From: Tyto alba
Taxonomy: Eukaryota; Chordata; Aves; Strigiformes; Tytonidae
NCBI RefSeq assembly: GCF_018691265.1
Contig: NW_024881283.1
Coordinates: 9,233,731 to 9,297,730, forward strand
Direction of reading: 5' to 3'
Length of the DNA stretch: 64,000 bases
In this document: positions 20,701 through 35,413 of the stretch, piece after piece
Position numbering within the stretch: the first letter of the stretch is position 1
Layout: each line of letters opens with the position of its first letter
Translations under genes and position numbers: made by a program
The notes under the pieces: model-generated
The model's input: only the letters and a program-made list of their open reading frames with translations
Databases searched by the model: none
What the model was told of the DNA's origin: nothing

Positions 20701-21849
20701 AAACTCCCGTAACTCACAGCTTCCAGTTGCTTCAGCTTCCGCTCAAACTATGCAAGGCCTGGCTTATCCCCACAAATAAGCACGGAAAAAAACTAGTTTG
20801 TTTTCCTTTGCCACCTGCCTTCATAACTTATTCCTTCTAATTTATTCCCTCTTGGATTTATCTTTTCCGTACCTTCTTTAGGATGCTTGGCTACTCAATA
20901 CCACATAATGGCCAATATTGTAGGTATAACTAACCAGGACATCAACCTTACAGAGCAGTGCATTAACTAATCAGTGATATCACACAGTTTGGGGGGAAAT
21001 GGCCTCAGGAACAGCAAAGGTGGACCATTATACCATTGAGTACAATGGTCAACAGTAAAAGCAACAGGAATGCTGAGCTCACAGTGCAGACATCTCGTAT
21101 CAATAACCAGAAAGCAAATACATTCCAAGGATGGTGCCACAAAAGAGCCCACTAAGCTGCCATAGCAATTAGGTAGTACTCTGCTTCTAGCACTAGAGAT
21201 TCATTATTAATTTGCGGTCATAACTGATCAAAAAAATATAGAAGGTAATTTTATCCCCTTCACTGAAAACAAAGCTGAAGTGATCTAATTATGTCATAAA
21301 AACATGCCTAGGGCTCAGTCCTATTTCCTAAATTCACAGGTGCCTATCTTGCAAAATTTGCCTCGAGTGTGATTTTGCAAGCTATGCACTAACATGCACT
21401 CATCTTGGAGAACAAGTTTTCAGCCCCACATGGGATCTCCCCAATGCCTGAATATATTCAGAAGCAAAAGCTTATTCTGATTTCAAGGATCTTATACCAA
21501 TTTCGAACCCTTGTCTGTTACTCTAAGGTAGATGTTGTGGATCTGGGTGCTCAGACCTACCCCATCTTTTCTTTCATACATCCGAACCTATTTAATGGAC
21601 ATTAAAAGCACATTGATATAAGCTAAGCTTAAGGCAGGCAGGGAAGGTGAAAGGGGAAATGCCCATAAAACTGGCTTAAAAAAGCAAAAAGGCAGGTAAC
21701 AGTCAACAAAATCTAACTTGACAGTTCAGAGTGGATGTCACGAAAATAGCCTTCAGTAGAATCAAAGCACAGCATTCCAATTCCTCCCAGAGCCCCTGTA
21801 GAATTCCTGCCCTCGGAGATTCTCAAGATCCAAACAAAAGCAGAGATGA

Positions 21850-22300
21850 CCTGCTGCAGCGCTGGTCTAACGAGGGACAGTGCGCAGCGGAGCCCTCCCG
21901 CAGGCCCCGGGCCACCCGAACAGGGGAACATGGACCAGCCCCGCCAGGCACGGCCACCGCCCTTCAACAGAGAGCCATGCCCCGCACCCTTCGGGGAATG
22001 ACACGAAACCCAGGCACCTGAAGTAAACATCCCGAATTTCAGTCGGAAGGTGCCTTGCCTGCAATTTCCGAGCGTGCGGCCTGAGGGCCGTGGGTGTAAT
22101 TTCACGCCCTTTTCCACCGAGTCGCGCCGGTGGCAACGCAGGCCCTGCACGGCACTGCAGCCCGCCTGCCTCGATTGCTCAGTCGCTTTTGAGCCCTTTG
22201 CTTTGACACGGGCACTTGGAGAGGGAGGGAGAAACATCCAGCCACCCCCTCGGCACTTCCACAACCAGAGCGGCTGCTGGCCGCCCTCCCGCAGGTGGAA
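21850..22300. other. Strongest CpG-rich islet of the window
   Basis: About 450 bp with more than 30 CpG dinucleotides by eye, in a window that is otherwise AT-rich and CpG-poor. It contains clusters such as tccgagcgtgcggcc and caccgagtcgcgccggtgg. The longest open frame in the window (238 codons, minus strand, 21713-22429) crosses it, but its product is Gly/Arg/Ser-rich, matches no family I know, and three other frames are also open here, as expected for GC-rich sequence. An orphan CpG island or intronic promoter is the simplest reading. Confidence 0.6.
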
Positions 22301-25300
22301 AGATCTGATAGCTGTTACCAAAATCATTAGCAGAAGCACACAGCTCCAGTTCCCCCAAACAAAACCCGGCTTCTCGTTGAAGAAAACAAGATGGAAGATG
22401 CGGGGAAACCTGGAGACACCACCTACCACACAATAAATATTCCTGTCTTGCCATTTTACTCATCAGCAAAACAGAAAAAGTTCACCTCATTCACTCCTCA
22501 GACAAGATACTGTGAAGCTTTACTCAAAGGTTAAGCCTCTATCTATCCAGAAATGCTCATTTAAGTTCTATCTAGAAGAATATAATGATTCACATACTTA
22601 AAGGACACCTTAAATATAACAGGAGTTGATGCAATGAGATGTTACAAATGAAAAATCCATATATACATGTTACAAGGAAGGCATCTATTGTATAAATATT
22701 GTCATAGAAACAGGATACGGATTTCCTTTAAAGGACACTCAGAGGCCATTAATGGAAAGAGAAAGGACTGGGATTGAACCTAGAAAAGAAGACAGCTCAG
22801 CATCTCAGAATCTGCCTGAACCTTGTCCCAATACATGGGGCGAGCTTATGTGTTGCTTAAATTTCACATCGCTGATATTAAAGCTGAATCTTTTGGCTTT
22901 AATAATACAACTCTATGCTGAGAAAGATCATCTTGAAATAGTTCAAATGTAACCACAAAAATACCACATTAGGTTTCTATATGCAAATAACAAGGAGGAA
23001 AAAGTGCACTCCACTGAGCCTTCAACATGAAACAGCTCAATAATTATTTATTCCATTTCTCCCTACTACTTTAATTACACTGTTTATATGCAACACAAGT
23101 CTACCCTCTTTAAGGGAAAAGATATAAACCCTACTTAAACTTCAGGTAGAGAGTATGGGAAGTAGACAGACCCACCCAACCTTGCATTCTCTACTGCAGG
23201 TGCTACTACCACTGCTGAGAGGAAGGCAAAGGAACCAAATCTGTTTGTTACAGACAGTTCCCTTAACCTGTCTACCACCTAAGAGACTATTACCCAGCTT
23301 CTGTGAACACCAGTTTATGCCTTGAACATTTTCTATTAAGAAAACACTAAATCTTAATTTAAACAGTCTTCAGCTCTTGAACCCTTCAAACAGCCAAAGC
23401 ACATCTAAATTATGGAAGTTCAACCCCTTCAAATTTCACTTTGGAAAGAACCTACACAGCACCTATTGACATGCAATTCAGTCTAAAAAAAGTAAAACCT
23501 CTTTTCTCTGGAACTATGCATCAGGCACTCGGAGGGGAAAGCAACACTCCAGCAGAAAAAAAATAGGGCCCATTGTAAAAGAGCAACTAGAGAAGGCAAC
23601 ACATAAACCCCATATCCAGCAATAGCTCACTACAGCTTGTAAGAGATTCATGCAGTAGACTTTTCTGTGACTGCCACGAGAGTCTTCACTACACTAACTG
23701 AGCTGAAACAGGTATTTTTAGATTAAAACCCTTTATGAGCTGTTCATCTTATTACTGCTTCATTCCATTCATTATGTTTTTAATCATGTCCAAACAACTG
23801 AGCTATTAAATAAATTCCAAAGCAGCACAGCAGGCGGTGGCTTATGCAAGCTAAAGATCAGAGCAGTAGGAGAGAAAGGCTACTTTGGTTGCAGATTAAA
23901 CCTTCCCATTCTTACCAAGCACAAAACAACTGCTGGACTCAACTGCCACATATGCAGGATTATGGCCATTCCTCAGTCCTGTCTCCTGCTGACAGCATAG
24001 AAGACATTCAGGATATGATTTACTTTATAAAAGTTACAGGCATCCCACAAAGGAGGGAGAAAGTTATATAAGTAACCTTTCAGTAATGAACTCCCCACTG
24101 CAAACGCTTTTGTTAGCCTCCAGTAGAGCATCTTTTAAGTGCAGATTTGTACACTGCAACACTTGAAGCTTTCCAGACAGCTTCAACACCTTGTAAACAG
24201 TCTTGAAATGAGAAACTCCACACTGCTGTGACCAAAAGAGATGCACACCTTCCATCACTTACAGCAGAGTAAGTGGAAAACTTTTAGGGATGTTTAAAGA
24301 CATCTGCCCATCTGCTTCTGTAAATGCTGAAAGGTTTCACTGAGATCAAAGTAGTTATTGTGCCATAAGTCAGAAGGAAACCAACATCACACATGGGAAG
24401 ACCAGGAAAAAACTGCTGTTGTCCTACAGAACATTTCTTTCCAGCTTCATCAGGCAAGTCTCACAGAGGCGAAAGACATGTCTCCCTTCTTATGAACCCT
24501 GGTATTCTCTAAGGGCAGTCCCTGGAGCAAGGTTTACAGCTTATGACACAGCCAATACCTCATTGGTTGTCTTGTTCCATGTTTTGTTACCAACAGAGGC
24601 CTACACATGGATTAAACAACTACAGAATACAGGAAAAAAAGACATTTCATAAGCAAGAATAAGCATACTTTCTCAGTTATGGGATCACACCTGCTATTCA
24701 ACCCCATCCCACCTCAATTTGTCATCTTTCAAAGGTAACTAAATTAATGCTATTAACTGTTAAGGGTTTTTGCTGGACAGGCTAGCCAAGCTCTTTCACC
24801 AATAACCCCCACCCTCCTCTCCAAGTCACTGCACCCAAATTCCTCCAAAGAGAACCATTTCCACCAGATAAACTAAGTCCTACCAGATCTTTGCCTCCAA
24901 ACAGAAAATCTAGTCTGTTGATGAAAGGCTTCAAAAGCCCCACTCAACCCACAATTTCTCCTCAGCTCCTTTCACGCCCCTGCAGCTCCCCTGCTGACAG
25001 AGCAGGTCCCACTGGTCCCACTGAGGAGCTCCCAGGAGATCTGGAACCAGAATAAGGAGCCTCATCAGGGCTTGGCCCCAACACCTCTCGAGGGGTTGGC
25101 ACAGGCGGATGAGCAGTCGATTTTGCTCTCACCAGGATCACTGACTGCTGTCCGGCAGAATTTCAGCCATGACGAAGTTTACTACCACTGGAAAGCTACC
25201 CGAGGCTCGAGTGAAATTGGATATATTCCAGAGACCTAACAGAAAGCTTAACAACATGTGGCATTTATATAAAATCTTCTATGTTCAAAGCATCATTTAG

Positions 25301-27624
25301 GCACTACCTGCAGCCCAGGGGACTGGTCAGCCAGGCTGGAAGTCTATTTAGCATTAGTCCTCACAGCATTTCTGATAATGGATTTTTCACTTGTGCCAGC
25401 AATGCCATGAAAATAGATCTGTTTAGGGGTAGCAGAGCCTGTACACTTTCATTGCAACTTACACTCTCAAAAGAATAACAGCACACTTTTTCAAGCTCCG
25501 AAAAGTTTTCACTTTAATTTAATTTCTAAACAAAAGATTGTGATAGTCCTCCTTTTATCCAAGACACTTGTTGACTTCCAGTACTATAGCCTGAAATGAA
25601 AATTTCCAGGGAGAAATAATGGTTATCATTCCTGTGTGTACAAGTTGCACCAGACTTTATTGTGCTTTAGTCCAACGCACTTTCAGCAACATAGATTTTT
25701 CTGTAAAATATAAAAATTACAGATGGTTTGCCCACTGAAAATCTGTTCGTACATAATCACATACCTGGAACAAGAAAACTAGCTTCCAGTAAGAGTGTTT
25801 CCCCTAACTTTCTTACCTACCAGACACCTGAGGCTACAAAAGTTCAGGATGCCAACACGTACGTGCCATCCTTAAAACAGCAACAGAGGAAGATGGTTTA
25901 GGATAAACACACATCAAGAAAGCACGTACAGACAACTTGGTCATGTATTCACAACAGAGCACCACTGCTAATGAGATCACTATACAAAATGCGCTAGCGC
26001 AAACTCATTTTCCTCCCCCTGTATGTTCCTGAAAGGCTGGTCTAATTTTATAGGGTGAGAGGTTGTGTGGGAGGAACAGGATAAAAGCAAGATCAATGAT
26101 TGTACGACATTTTAATTAGCATAAAGGTTCCTCTGTGTTAGTTTACAGAACAGAAAAAAAAAAAAAAACATAGCAAAATGTCTGGAAGATTAATTTCAGG
26201 AGAGTCTGGGACCCAGATCTCTGTCCAGGACACACTGAATAACGTACATGTAACAATTTCTGACAGCACATAGAACAAACTGCTCTCTTCTCTAGAGACC
26301 TACAGGATAAATTTTAGAATCACCTCTATGTCACTTCCATTAGGACTATGGAAACTCTTGTGCTTCACTTACAGTCTGTTTTCTTAGCAGTGAGCAGGGC
26401 TTATGTAATTTTTAATATAAAGTAAGAATTCACTTGATGTCAAACTATAGGATCTATCCTATTAAAATATAGGATCATTCCAAATGTATGAAGCATGAAA
26501 ATTGAAGTGATTAGTCCACAGGAGGTGAAAATTCATGGAATCTAATAACACAGTGCTGAAAAGAAAGCTCCAGCAGCAAGTACCCAGGCTGAGCTAAAAC
26601 AGCTAACAGTCTGAAAAAGGATAGAGGGGTCAGGAGGTGGGTGACCCATGAGATGCTCCCACATTCAGAAGGTAAGCGGATAGACATTTGCATCTTCGAC
26701 TACAGATGGTCTGCAACTGAACATACAGTCATCTAAAAACCTATCACTGGAGACAGGTGATGGTTCTTACAGAGAACTAAGCACAAATGGAAAGAAAAGC
26801 AAAAACAAACACAAAAAAAAAAGGCAAAAAAACCCCACCCACACCACCTGCAAACGTTCTTCCTCCACAAGGCCAAGGAAAAACAATAATGAAATTAAAG
26901 TGTTCTCTTCTATCAAACAAGTAGGAGATATCATTTTCACACACGCATCTCAAGCAGGGCACAGAGGAAAGTTATGAACCCTGGAAGAGGAGACGTATCC
27001 TAGTTACATTTCAGATGTTACATGGTACATAAATAAGTGCTTGAGAGACTAATCTTCTTAACAACCATCAGACAGAAACTACAAGGAAAAAAATGCTCAG
27101 AAACTTCTTGCAGCAATAAGCTGTTGGAACCCATGTTTTCACGCCTCTTATACCCACTCTCTCTCTTTTCTTCAGCTTTTATGCTAAGCTGAAAATACCC
27201 AGCCATCCCATCCCTGCTGTTTATGGAAGGAATGACAGAACTGCCAAATTCCCCACCCTCCATTCTCAATTGCTTATTATCAAGAATGGAGGCCACAATA
27301 TTGAAGCAGCAATGTGTATTTTTATCTCTTTGGCAGAAAGATCTATTTTGAATGAATGAGCTCACATTTTTCCAAGTTTGAAATATACTCAAGGCATGTG
27401 ATTTATCATCTGGATTCAGTATTTTCCAATACAAAAATACCTGGATATGGAAATCTGACCCACTGGAGAAGAGGCAAACATCTGGATTTACACCAATGCT
27501 GTAACACACTTCCCAGCAAAAACTGTAATTTCCTTTATTAATCTTAGTACAAATTGTCCACTAAACTGTTTTGGCCTTGAAACTAGTTGAAAAATAGGAA
27601 GAAATAGCTAGAACCTCTGGAGGG

Positions 27625-27696
27625 AAAAAAAAAAAAAGCAAACAAACAAACAACAAAACAAAACAAACAACACAAAACAAACACAAAACCACAAAC
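27625..27696. repeat. A-rich (AAAC)n-type simple repeat
   Basis: An A13 run followed by a series of aaac and aaaac units on the plus strand, low complexity throughout. Confidence 0.9.
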
Positions 27697-29786
27697 AGCT
27701 TTGAAAATGAACAGAAAATGAGTGGAGTGCATCTCCTCAGTGCATGCGCAGGAGTTGACTCCCCACTGAACCCAGCCAAGGAGCAGCCAGCCGATATCTC
27801 TTCCAGTACAAAAAGCAAAACAGCTCTGCAGCTGTGAGACTGCTCCTAGGTAGAAAAAACCTAAAAGTCAACTCAGAACAACTGTACCTAAATTGTATGA
27901 AAACAGTGTAAGTTAATTCTTTGAGTGAAAGGTATTTTAAAAGACCTGGCCTGTCAGTCAGCTGTGGCCAGGGTGGAGGGAAGACTCCGGTGAGAGAAGA
28001 AAAGAGGGATAAGACCAACTGTTCAGTTTTATCCTTGCAGAGGAGATCTCCCACTGTGAAATTTCCAAGATAAAGCATAGCACAGCACTTCCCTGGGGGC
28101 AGAAGGCAGTCACCGTGACTTTATCAAGTAACTAGTTATAATTTTCAGGCAAATAACAAGAATAATCAAATGACTATCACAGCTGTGTCAGCCTAAAGAA
28201 AATAACATCTCTGAGCTGATCAAAGCAAGCAGACGACCTCACAGAAAGCACGTTCAAGATGTTATCCATCCGTTTGCAACTCATTTGCTTTGGTGCGAGC
28301 TAAATATATTAAAAACACCTCTTAAACTGCCTATAACTGCATGGGGTGAGACTACCACAGACTGTGCACACCAACCACATTCCGTGAGCGCACATTATAT
28401 TTACTGGTCAATATTCAAGAGGTCGTGTGCATCCATGTTTTGTTTATTTTCACTCAATCTTTGCTAGCACAGAAATACAGGCAAAGTGCATTTGCTATCC
28501 TTCAAGGCAAAGCACCAGATGCATCTGCATGCTAAGGAATGGATGAAGCCATTGAACAAATAAGAACAGCAAATAATCAGAGTGCTTTTCAGTGGGTTTT
28601 GGTGTTTGGTTAGGGTTTTAAATTTGTTTTCTGTTTTGTTTTCCTTCCACAGCAGAGATGGTTTCTTTCCTCTGACTGTCAAAACTCAGGACAGCATCAC
28701 ATGAAGCTGAGCTTTCAGACATCGGCAGGTCTACTTTACTACGGTTTTAGCTAGAAAAGCTTCATCTTTCCAAACTGGTCATGGCTGATGTGATTTTGTT
28801 GTGTACGTTGTTTTTAATGTAAAACTCATAGGACATGAATTATCTTTTACACCATTTAATCCCTGTTAAATTTAGTTGAAATACTGGGTTAAAAAATTAT
28901 TAGTGCACACACATAAGGCATAATTGCACTCCTCACATCTTTCAGAAACTAATCTAAAAACAACATGATGAATTTTATGACCAGGATACTCAGACACAGC
29001 TAATAAAAATTTACACTTAAGGAAATAAATGCCATAAGTAACACATTTTGCTTCTCATCTATTGCGTAAATTCAAGGTCATACACTAACTCTTACAAAGT
29101 AAATGATTTATCTTATAATGAAGATTATGAAGCATGTTACAGCACTGGGTTGGGCCTGCAAACCAGGAACTTCAACTGAAATCATCCACTTGGACCAGTT
29201 ACAGTTGGCAGAATTACATTTACTGTCATGGGGGAAAACAAAAATAGAAGATGTTTTCTAAAACCATTCTCTTCATTGGGAAGCAACTGGAGAACCAGTA
29301 ATTTGATGTTAAAAGGCTCAGGATGCAGCAAGATGTGCCTGTAAGTTTACACTGGGCAGTTCTCAGAAGAATTTATATCTGCTTTTGCACGAACAGTGTG
29401 AGGACGTTCAGCGCTAGTGACATTTAAGCTCTCTGCAGAAAGTCTGGGCAAAATATGCATGATGCTTTCTAATATAAAGTGATCTAATTCTCTTTTAAGG
29501 GAGGTTCAAGTTTCATCCTTTCAAGTGGGCGTTGGTCATATCAGACCAACATACCTAATAATTAAGCACCATTAAGTAATTAAAGTTTTTGCAGTAAAAA
29601 TGCAGAATTACTAGACAATTGTCAGGGAAGACGGAATGGAAACTCATGCTAGGCCTTGGAGCAGGCCCTTGAGCCTGAACACAAGTGACAATCATTAGGA
29701 ATTAAATACAGTACAAAAGAGAACGTGTAAAGGCCAATTTTCAGGAACAAATTGGAACCTGTTGCTGTTCTCCATGTAAAATGACT

Positions 29787-29807
29787 GGGGGGGGGGTGTG
29801 GGGGGGG
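29787..29807 (+). repeat. G10-TGT-G8 tract
   Basis: The plus strand has ten G residues, then TGT, then eight more G residues. The runs can supply four G3 tracts, so a G-quadruplex is possible. On the minus strand, which is the transcript strand, it reads as C-rich. Confidence 0.9.
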
Positions 29808-30183
29808 TGTATAGACTATTTACATGTAATTCTACTATTTTCTGTGAATTTTTCACTTTTCCATCAAAAATATTTCTCCCTGACCAGAGTTATTGAGCAA
29901 ATGGAACAGGTTGAATAACTTTCCCAAAATATTTTCATCCGTAGCATGTTTAGTTCAGCTTTTCCATCTTATTTTATTTTTAGTTGTTGGATCACCTGTT
30001 ATTTTATACCAGGCTTTATTATCATCTAGAGGAAGAACACACTTCCCAAGGCTTGGTACAGCACAGCTACAAAGGAACACAGGTCAGATCTATTAGTACT
30101 TCCACAAGGTGAAAAAAAAAGCCACAACATATTTATTTTGCTCTACATTTCAGGGACTACAGACTGACAGGCCCTATTCTTAT

Positions 30184-30202
30184 GAATAATAATAATAATA
30201 AT
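30184..30202. repeat. (AAT)6 microsatellite
   Basis: Six uninterrupted AAT-type trinucleotide units on the plus strand within the intron. Confidence 0.9.
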
Positions 30203-33114
30203 ATCACTCAGCCTTTCTGTGCTTGAATAATCATTGTTTTTCTTCTCTAACAACACGATAGGGTTTACATGGAGGACTCACGAGCATAAAGCTATAGTGA
30301 CCTTCCCCACCTGAGAAGAAGCTGCCGAAAGTGACAGCTGATAAAAGAACCAGAGCAACTGAGATAATGCTCCAGCCATTTCATCTCTAGACACATCAGC
30401 CCATAATAATCAGAACGATAACAACAAACTCAGGCTGATGACATTCCTCCTCCCCCTGATTCTCCCCCTTCTTTAAACAGCATTTTATCTCGCCATTTCT
30501 AATGCTTGAGGAAAGAACCAATTCGCACTTTTCTGTGCTGGTTACGCGCTCCGAGACTCCCCGAACACAGCCCCGAACACCCTGAACACTGAATCATCTC
30601 TGATCTGGATGGCAAAGCAGATAACCATGTAAAATTACATTTTCATCTAGATATTGACAGTGTTACAGGCGCTGTTTCCTGCCACCTCCCTAAAATTGTT
30701 GTTAATAATCTCCTCACACAGCAGCACCTCATGCTCCGAATGAAGCATCGCTGCTTTTGCTCAGCCTCAAATATCTAGGTGGCATTTTCCAGATACATGA
30801 GCTGCAAAATCCCATTCAAGTAAATGCCTTTTCCCCTACCCTTATTTTTAGATATGGTAATGAACAGCAAGAATTGTAAAGGCAGCTGGTAGTTAGGACA
30901 CAAATTAAATATTAAATCAAGAGGAAAATCTTACATGTGCACACATACACATGGCCCCTTTCTACATACATATAGGAAGCTGAAGAGTTCTCAACATAGC
31001 TTATATCTGCATGAAGAGCTTCTGTACTGGGCAATACAAAACACCTCAGTTTGAATCGAAGAACAGAAAAATTAGTATAACAGAGGCGAAGAGCTCTGTC
31101 TGCGAACCACTAGAGCTGCCGGAGAGCCCTAGCAGGGACTGAGAAGAGCATTTCAAGGCAAAACCAAAATAATTGCCCAGCATCCTTCAATTCAGGTAGT
31201 TTTCTCAGGGTTAGCCACATGAGCCTGTGTTTCACTATGATTTGGGGACTCACTAACAAAATTCAATCTAAGTAAATCACTGAGAATAAAGCAGAGCAGT
31301 GCAGCGAAAGACTTTTTGCCACACTGATCCCTTAACATGCATCGTGGGCACAACTACAATTTTATTCTCCTTTAACCCATATTCAGTTTTCGAGACTGAA
31401 TTCAGAGTGTTTCAGCTGGAGTAACCAATGTGTCCAAGTAAAGAGCAGCACAGATCCTTCCAGCTGCTTACCGCTGTAAGTAGTCCCATGCTCCTATGTT
31501 TTAAAATTACTAATTTCAGTTGAGCACGGACTGCACAAAGGCAGATGTTTTGAAGGATGGGCTTTGCTTTTTTTTAACATCGTCCTAAATGGCTGACAGC
31601 AAACCATACTTCTTTCTTCAAAATATTGTTCAAGGTGAGAATACATGGTAATCAGAGACACTTAGATCACCATGTAGCATGTGCATTCGCTTCTGGAAGC
31701 AGAGATAAAGTTAATTAAATACTCATTTAATTGGAATTAAGATAGATGCACTCTACTTGAGCTGATCAAAACCCTAAACTGAAAGGTATACTGCACGGAG
31801 TAGTAGCTTTTTGTTAGTTAAGCTTTCCTGAAGATGCATTAATTGTGTACTCTAATACATACACACAGGGCCTTTTTCATATAATTTCTTTTAGCTCTCA
31901 ACTTCTCTGCAGGTGACTGAACAATGGGAAAACCCTGTCCTGTTCCATGGTGGACGAGTGCTTAAAGGGCTCTTCAGATGCACAAGAGACACCTCTGTGA
32001 CACCCCATAGTTCACAAGTTCTGTGCACACGGGAGTGACTAGAAGACCACGGAGAAGTGATGTGGCAAGGGAGGTAAGAGGCGAAGAACCACCTCATTGC
32101 TACTCCCTGCCAGGGCAGGAGCAGAGCTGATGGAGACCTGAGCAATGAGCTCCTTGGGTTAGATCGGTCCCCCCTCCGAAACACGAGTCTTTGTGCTTAA
32201 CGTAGCTCAGCCCTATGAGCATCCAGAGCAGGAGAACGCTTCTGTCCTCCTCGACCCCGAAATGCCTCCTGCTGGCCCAGGTCCTGACCACCTGAGGGGG
32301 GGTCAGGGGGTCCTTCCACTTGTCACCGACATCCAAGAAACCCCCGGGACTCACCAGAAACGCAGAAGGTCAGCTACAGCTGGAGCAGGGCTCTTCCAGG
32401 GAGGTGAGCCCCAGCAAACTGCTTGGAACTTTACAGTCGGGTTCTACTTGGACCGATGACATTTTAATCTCAAAAATGGAAAGAATCACCACCGGGGAAG
32501 GAAAAGGGGAACGAATTACGATCCAGGCTAGGTGGATTTTAATGGATTGAGAGGAAATGTCTCACAGGAGCTTAGGTCAAAATAGCACGTGTCAGAGGAT
32601 TTCATGGGATAGGTTTTCTGTTACTTATTCAAGCAAGCTTCTCTCTGGTGCCTCTGCAAACCGCTTTCTACTTACCAACCACCACTGCTACGAAGAGCAC
32701 ACCCAGTTCACTGCCAGGGACTGAAAGCAATGCTGGTCAGCCAAGCCACTTCCACTTTTTTCTGCAGTAGTTGCCTTGCCTACATAATCAAAATTCAACT
32801 AGTTTCCTACTAGTGGAGAAACTGGGGCTTACAGCTAATCTTCCGATCTAAAATGCTGCATATAACACAGCTTTAATCTGTATTTTCAGCAATCCACACA
32901 CACAACTTCTTCTAAAGTTTATCTGAGCTGTGTAACAGCTGGAAGATTTATGTGCCTAAAGCAAGATGTAGACACTCAAATACATATCCCACTAAATAAA
33001 AAAATATGGACCACTGAAAGCAGTTTAAGACAATGAAGATTCTTGCAGAAGTCCCAGCTGGTGCAAGACAGTCACAAGCTGATCTCCCCAGCTGAGGACC
33101 AGCCACAATGTTCC

Positions 33115-33140
<26 letters not shown>
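33115..33140. repeat. T26 homopolymer (A26 on minus strand)
   Basis: Twenty-six consecutive T residues on the plus strand. This could be the tail of a minus-strand retrotransposed sequence, but nothing recognisable precedes it on that strand. Confidence 0.95.
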
Positions 33141-33146
<6 letters not shown>

Positions 33147-35396
33147 AGAAACAAACTGATAAATTTTATAACCATTAGATAGTGACTTCCAAAATTGCAT
33201 TTGTGAATCATGTGGCGCAAGAAGCATTTTCCAGGCTGGTGGACTTCTACACGTAGCTCCAGGATTGAACTAGTATTCAAACCTCTGGTCACATCAGAAG
33301 GCCGAAATAATAAAACCTGTAGTTATAAATAGCTCCCTCCCTTGCTGAGCTGCAGAGTCCTGTACAACATCCTCAAAGTATATGAAAACATAATAAAAAT
33401 AATTACACATAACAACCTCTTGGAATGCAAAGAGGGAAGTACTGAAGGAGCCCTGACATCAAGAATACAGAAACTGGCTCAGATGGTGACTGTGAACCTT
33501 TGGAAATCTCATTCTACAAAGGGAACACAGGCTGGGCCAATGATTAAGGGCTGGGATTCAGGTCAGGTCACGTAGCACAACACCTTCCAAACAGGGAAAT
33601 GAAAGCCCCAGGATTCAGATTTTCAAAGTCAAGAGAATTTTAACGGCAGTCAATTTGAAAACCGAACTGACCAAAAACCTCCTTAACACTCGCTAGAATT
33701 ACAAGACACATCAGCCAATTCTAACTATGAAAAGAAACTCCACACCTTTCTTAGTTCTCACAACCTCGACCCATTCATGAGGTAACTGGGAAGCCAATAT
33801 ATGGAGATAGAAAAAAATAAAGTGAGGAATAGCAGCTGCATTACTAACAACAAGAATTCTTTCACAGATGTGACACCACCCTCAGTATCTCACCTTCCTT
33901 TTTATAGCTACCATGGTTGTACCTGCTCGAGCACACTGTGCATGTGTAAGGATCAAATGCTAATGAAGGACGGACAAGCCTTTTAACCAAATTGGCTTGG
34001 CAGTAAGTCTGCAATTTTCGCACAGCTCATTAGTGATGACTTTTTATGGAAATGTATGCTGAAACAAAACCAAATGCATCTAACAACTACATGTTCTGCA
34101 AATAGATTCCTTGATTGAAAAGAAATGTCCCTCTATTATATGTGAATGAAAAAAAGGAGCAAGAAGGGAGGAAAACAAAAGGCTTTGTGAAAGAACCACC
34201 ACAATGAGAATCCTTCATAAAGTACCTTCACGCTGCTGTTCCTCCACTTCCAGGTACTGATTTTCGACACCTCTCACTTGTCCAATCATGTACAGCAACT
34301 CACAGGTCAGGCAAGTACATCTCAAAACAAACATCTCTCCCTTTCCAAATACCATAAAAACAGAAGTAACAGTAAAGTTCTGTTAACTCTTTAGTGTTTT
34401 CTGCACTGCTCCTATACACTCTTCTGTAAAATGGGCTCATCAGAGCAGCTGTACTGCGAGGGGAGGAGCTGGGGGACCTCCTTGACAGCACAGTGTCCCC
34501 GTAGTGCAGCTGAGCAAGTGTCACTTGATGTTTGTTTAAATGCTTAATACTGAATCCTATTTGCAAAGCATTAGCATTCCTGCTCTCCTGCGTCTGCACT
34601 GATTGATCACATTTGCATATGCAAATCAAATGCCAGTATGAGACACTTAATATTCCCTCAACTTCATTTAGTGCTGCAGCAACACGGGTCAATATCTCAC
34701 TCTGTTCTCTAGTACATGGGAGGGGAGGGCTCTAGCTGAGTCAGCAAATGCTAATAAGCTTTGCTGCTTTCAAGTCTTAAGATCAATTAGTAGTATATTA
34801 AGGCAGACTTGCAAGGAGCTCATTTAAGTAATAAAAATCTTTTGTACAGCTAAAAAGAAAAAGAATAGGAAGGTTGACTCTTGCTTCCCCAGGGAGTTGT
34901 TTTAATCTGAAGACGTAATGGAAAGCAATGTACCTGCCACAATGTTTACTGAAATGGGGAGCTGCTCTGCCATTTTTCAAAGGGAAAGCAGTAAGGACAT
35001 CTGAAAACCCCCCCAGTCTTTAGTTCAAGTTTTTCCCCTACCCTTGTTCAAACACCACGAACATACACAGCCAGCCAGAGGAATTCAGAGCAGCACATCC
35101 CCAGCCACCAACCCTCTGCCCTTGTATTCATGACATTAATCCCACGCTGCGACGGCACCTCTCTTGCACTGGTGCTTACAGGGCAGTGACTCCAGGCTGT
35201 CACAGCACAAAACATCCTACCAAGCAGCACAGGCTCCCCCGTACCAACACCACAAGCTTCTGGGAACAAGCAGTGCCACAAGAAGCTGCACCATCAGCTT
35301 TGGCAAACAAATGGTCCAACACGAGCCCAAGCCCGCAGCCTCCCCATTGCTACGGGCATCACCCACCTACGGCAGATCCACCAAAACCCAGAGCAT

Positions 35397-35413
35397 GGGG
35401 GGTTGGGTGGGGG
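35397..35413 (+). repeat. G6-TT-G3-T-G5 tract
   Basis: Short plus-strand G-rich tract with three runs of six, three and five G residues separated by TT and T. It is a potential G-quadruplex site in an otherwise unremarkable stretch. Confidence 0.8.

Noticed and set aside
20234..20779. Plus-strand open frame of 181 codons
   Set aside because: It crosses a moderately GC-rich stretch with other frames open on both strands; the peptide is low-complexity and matches nothing I know.
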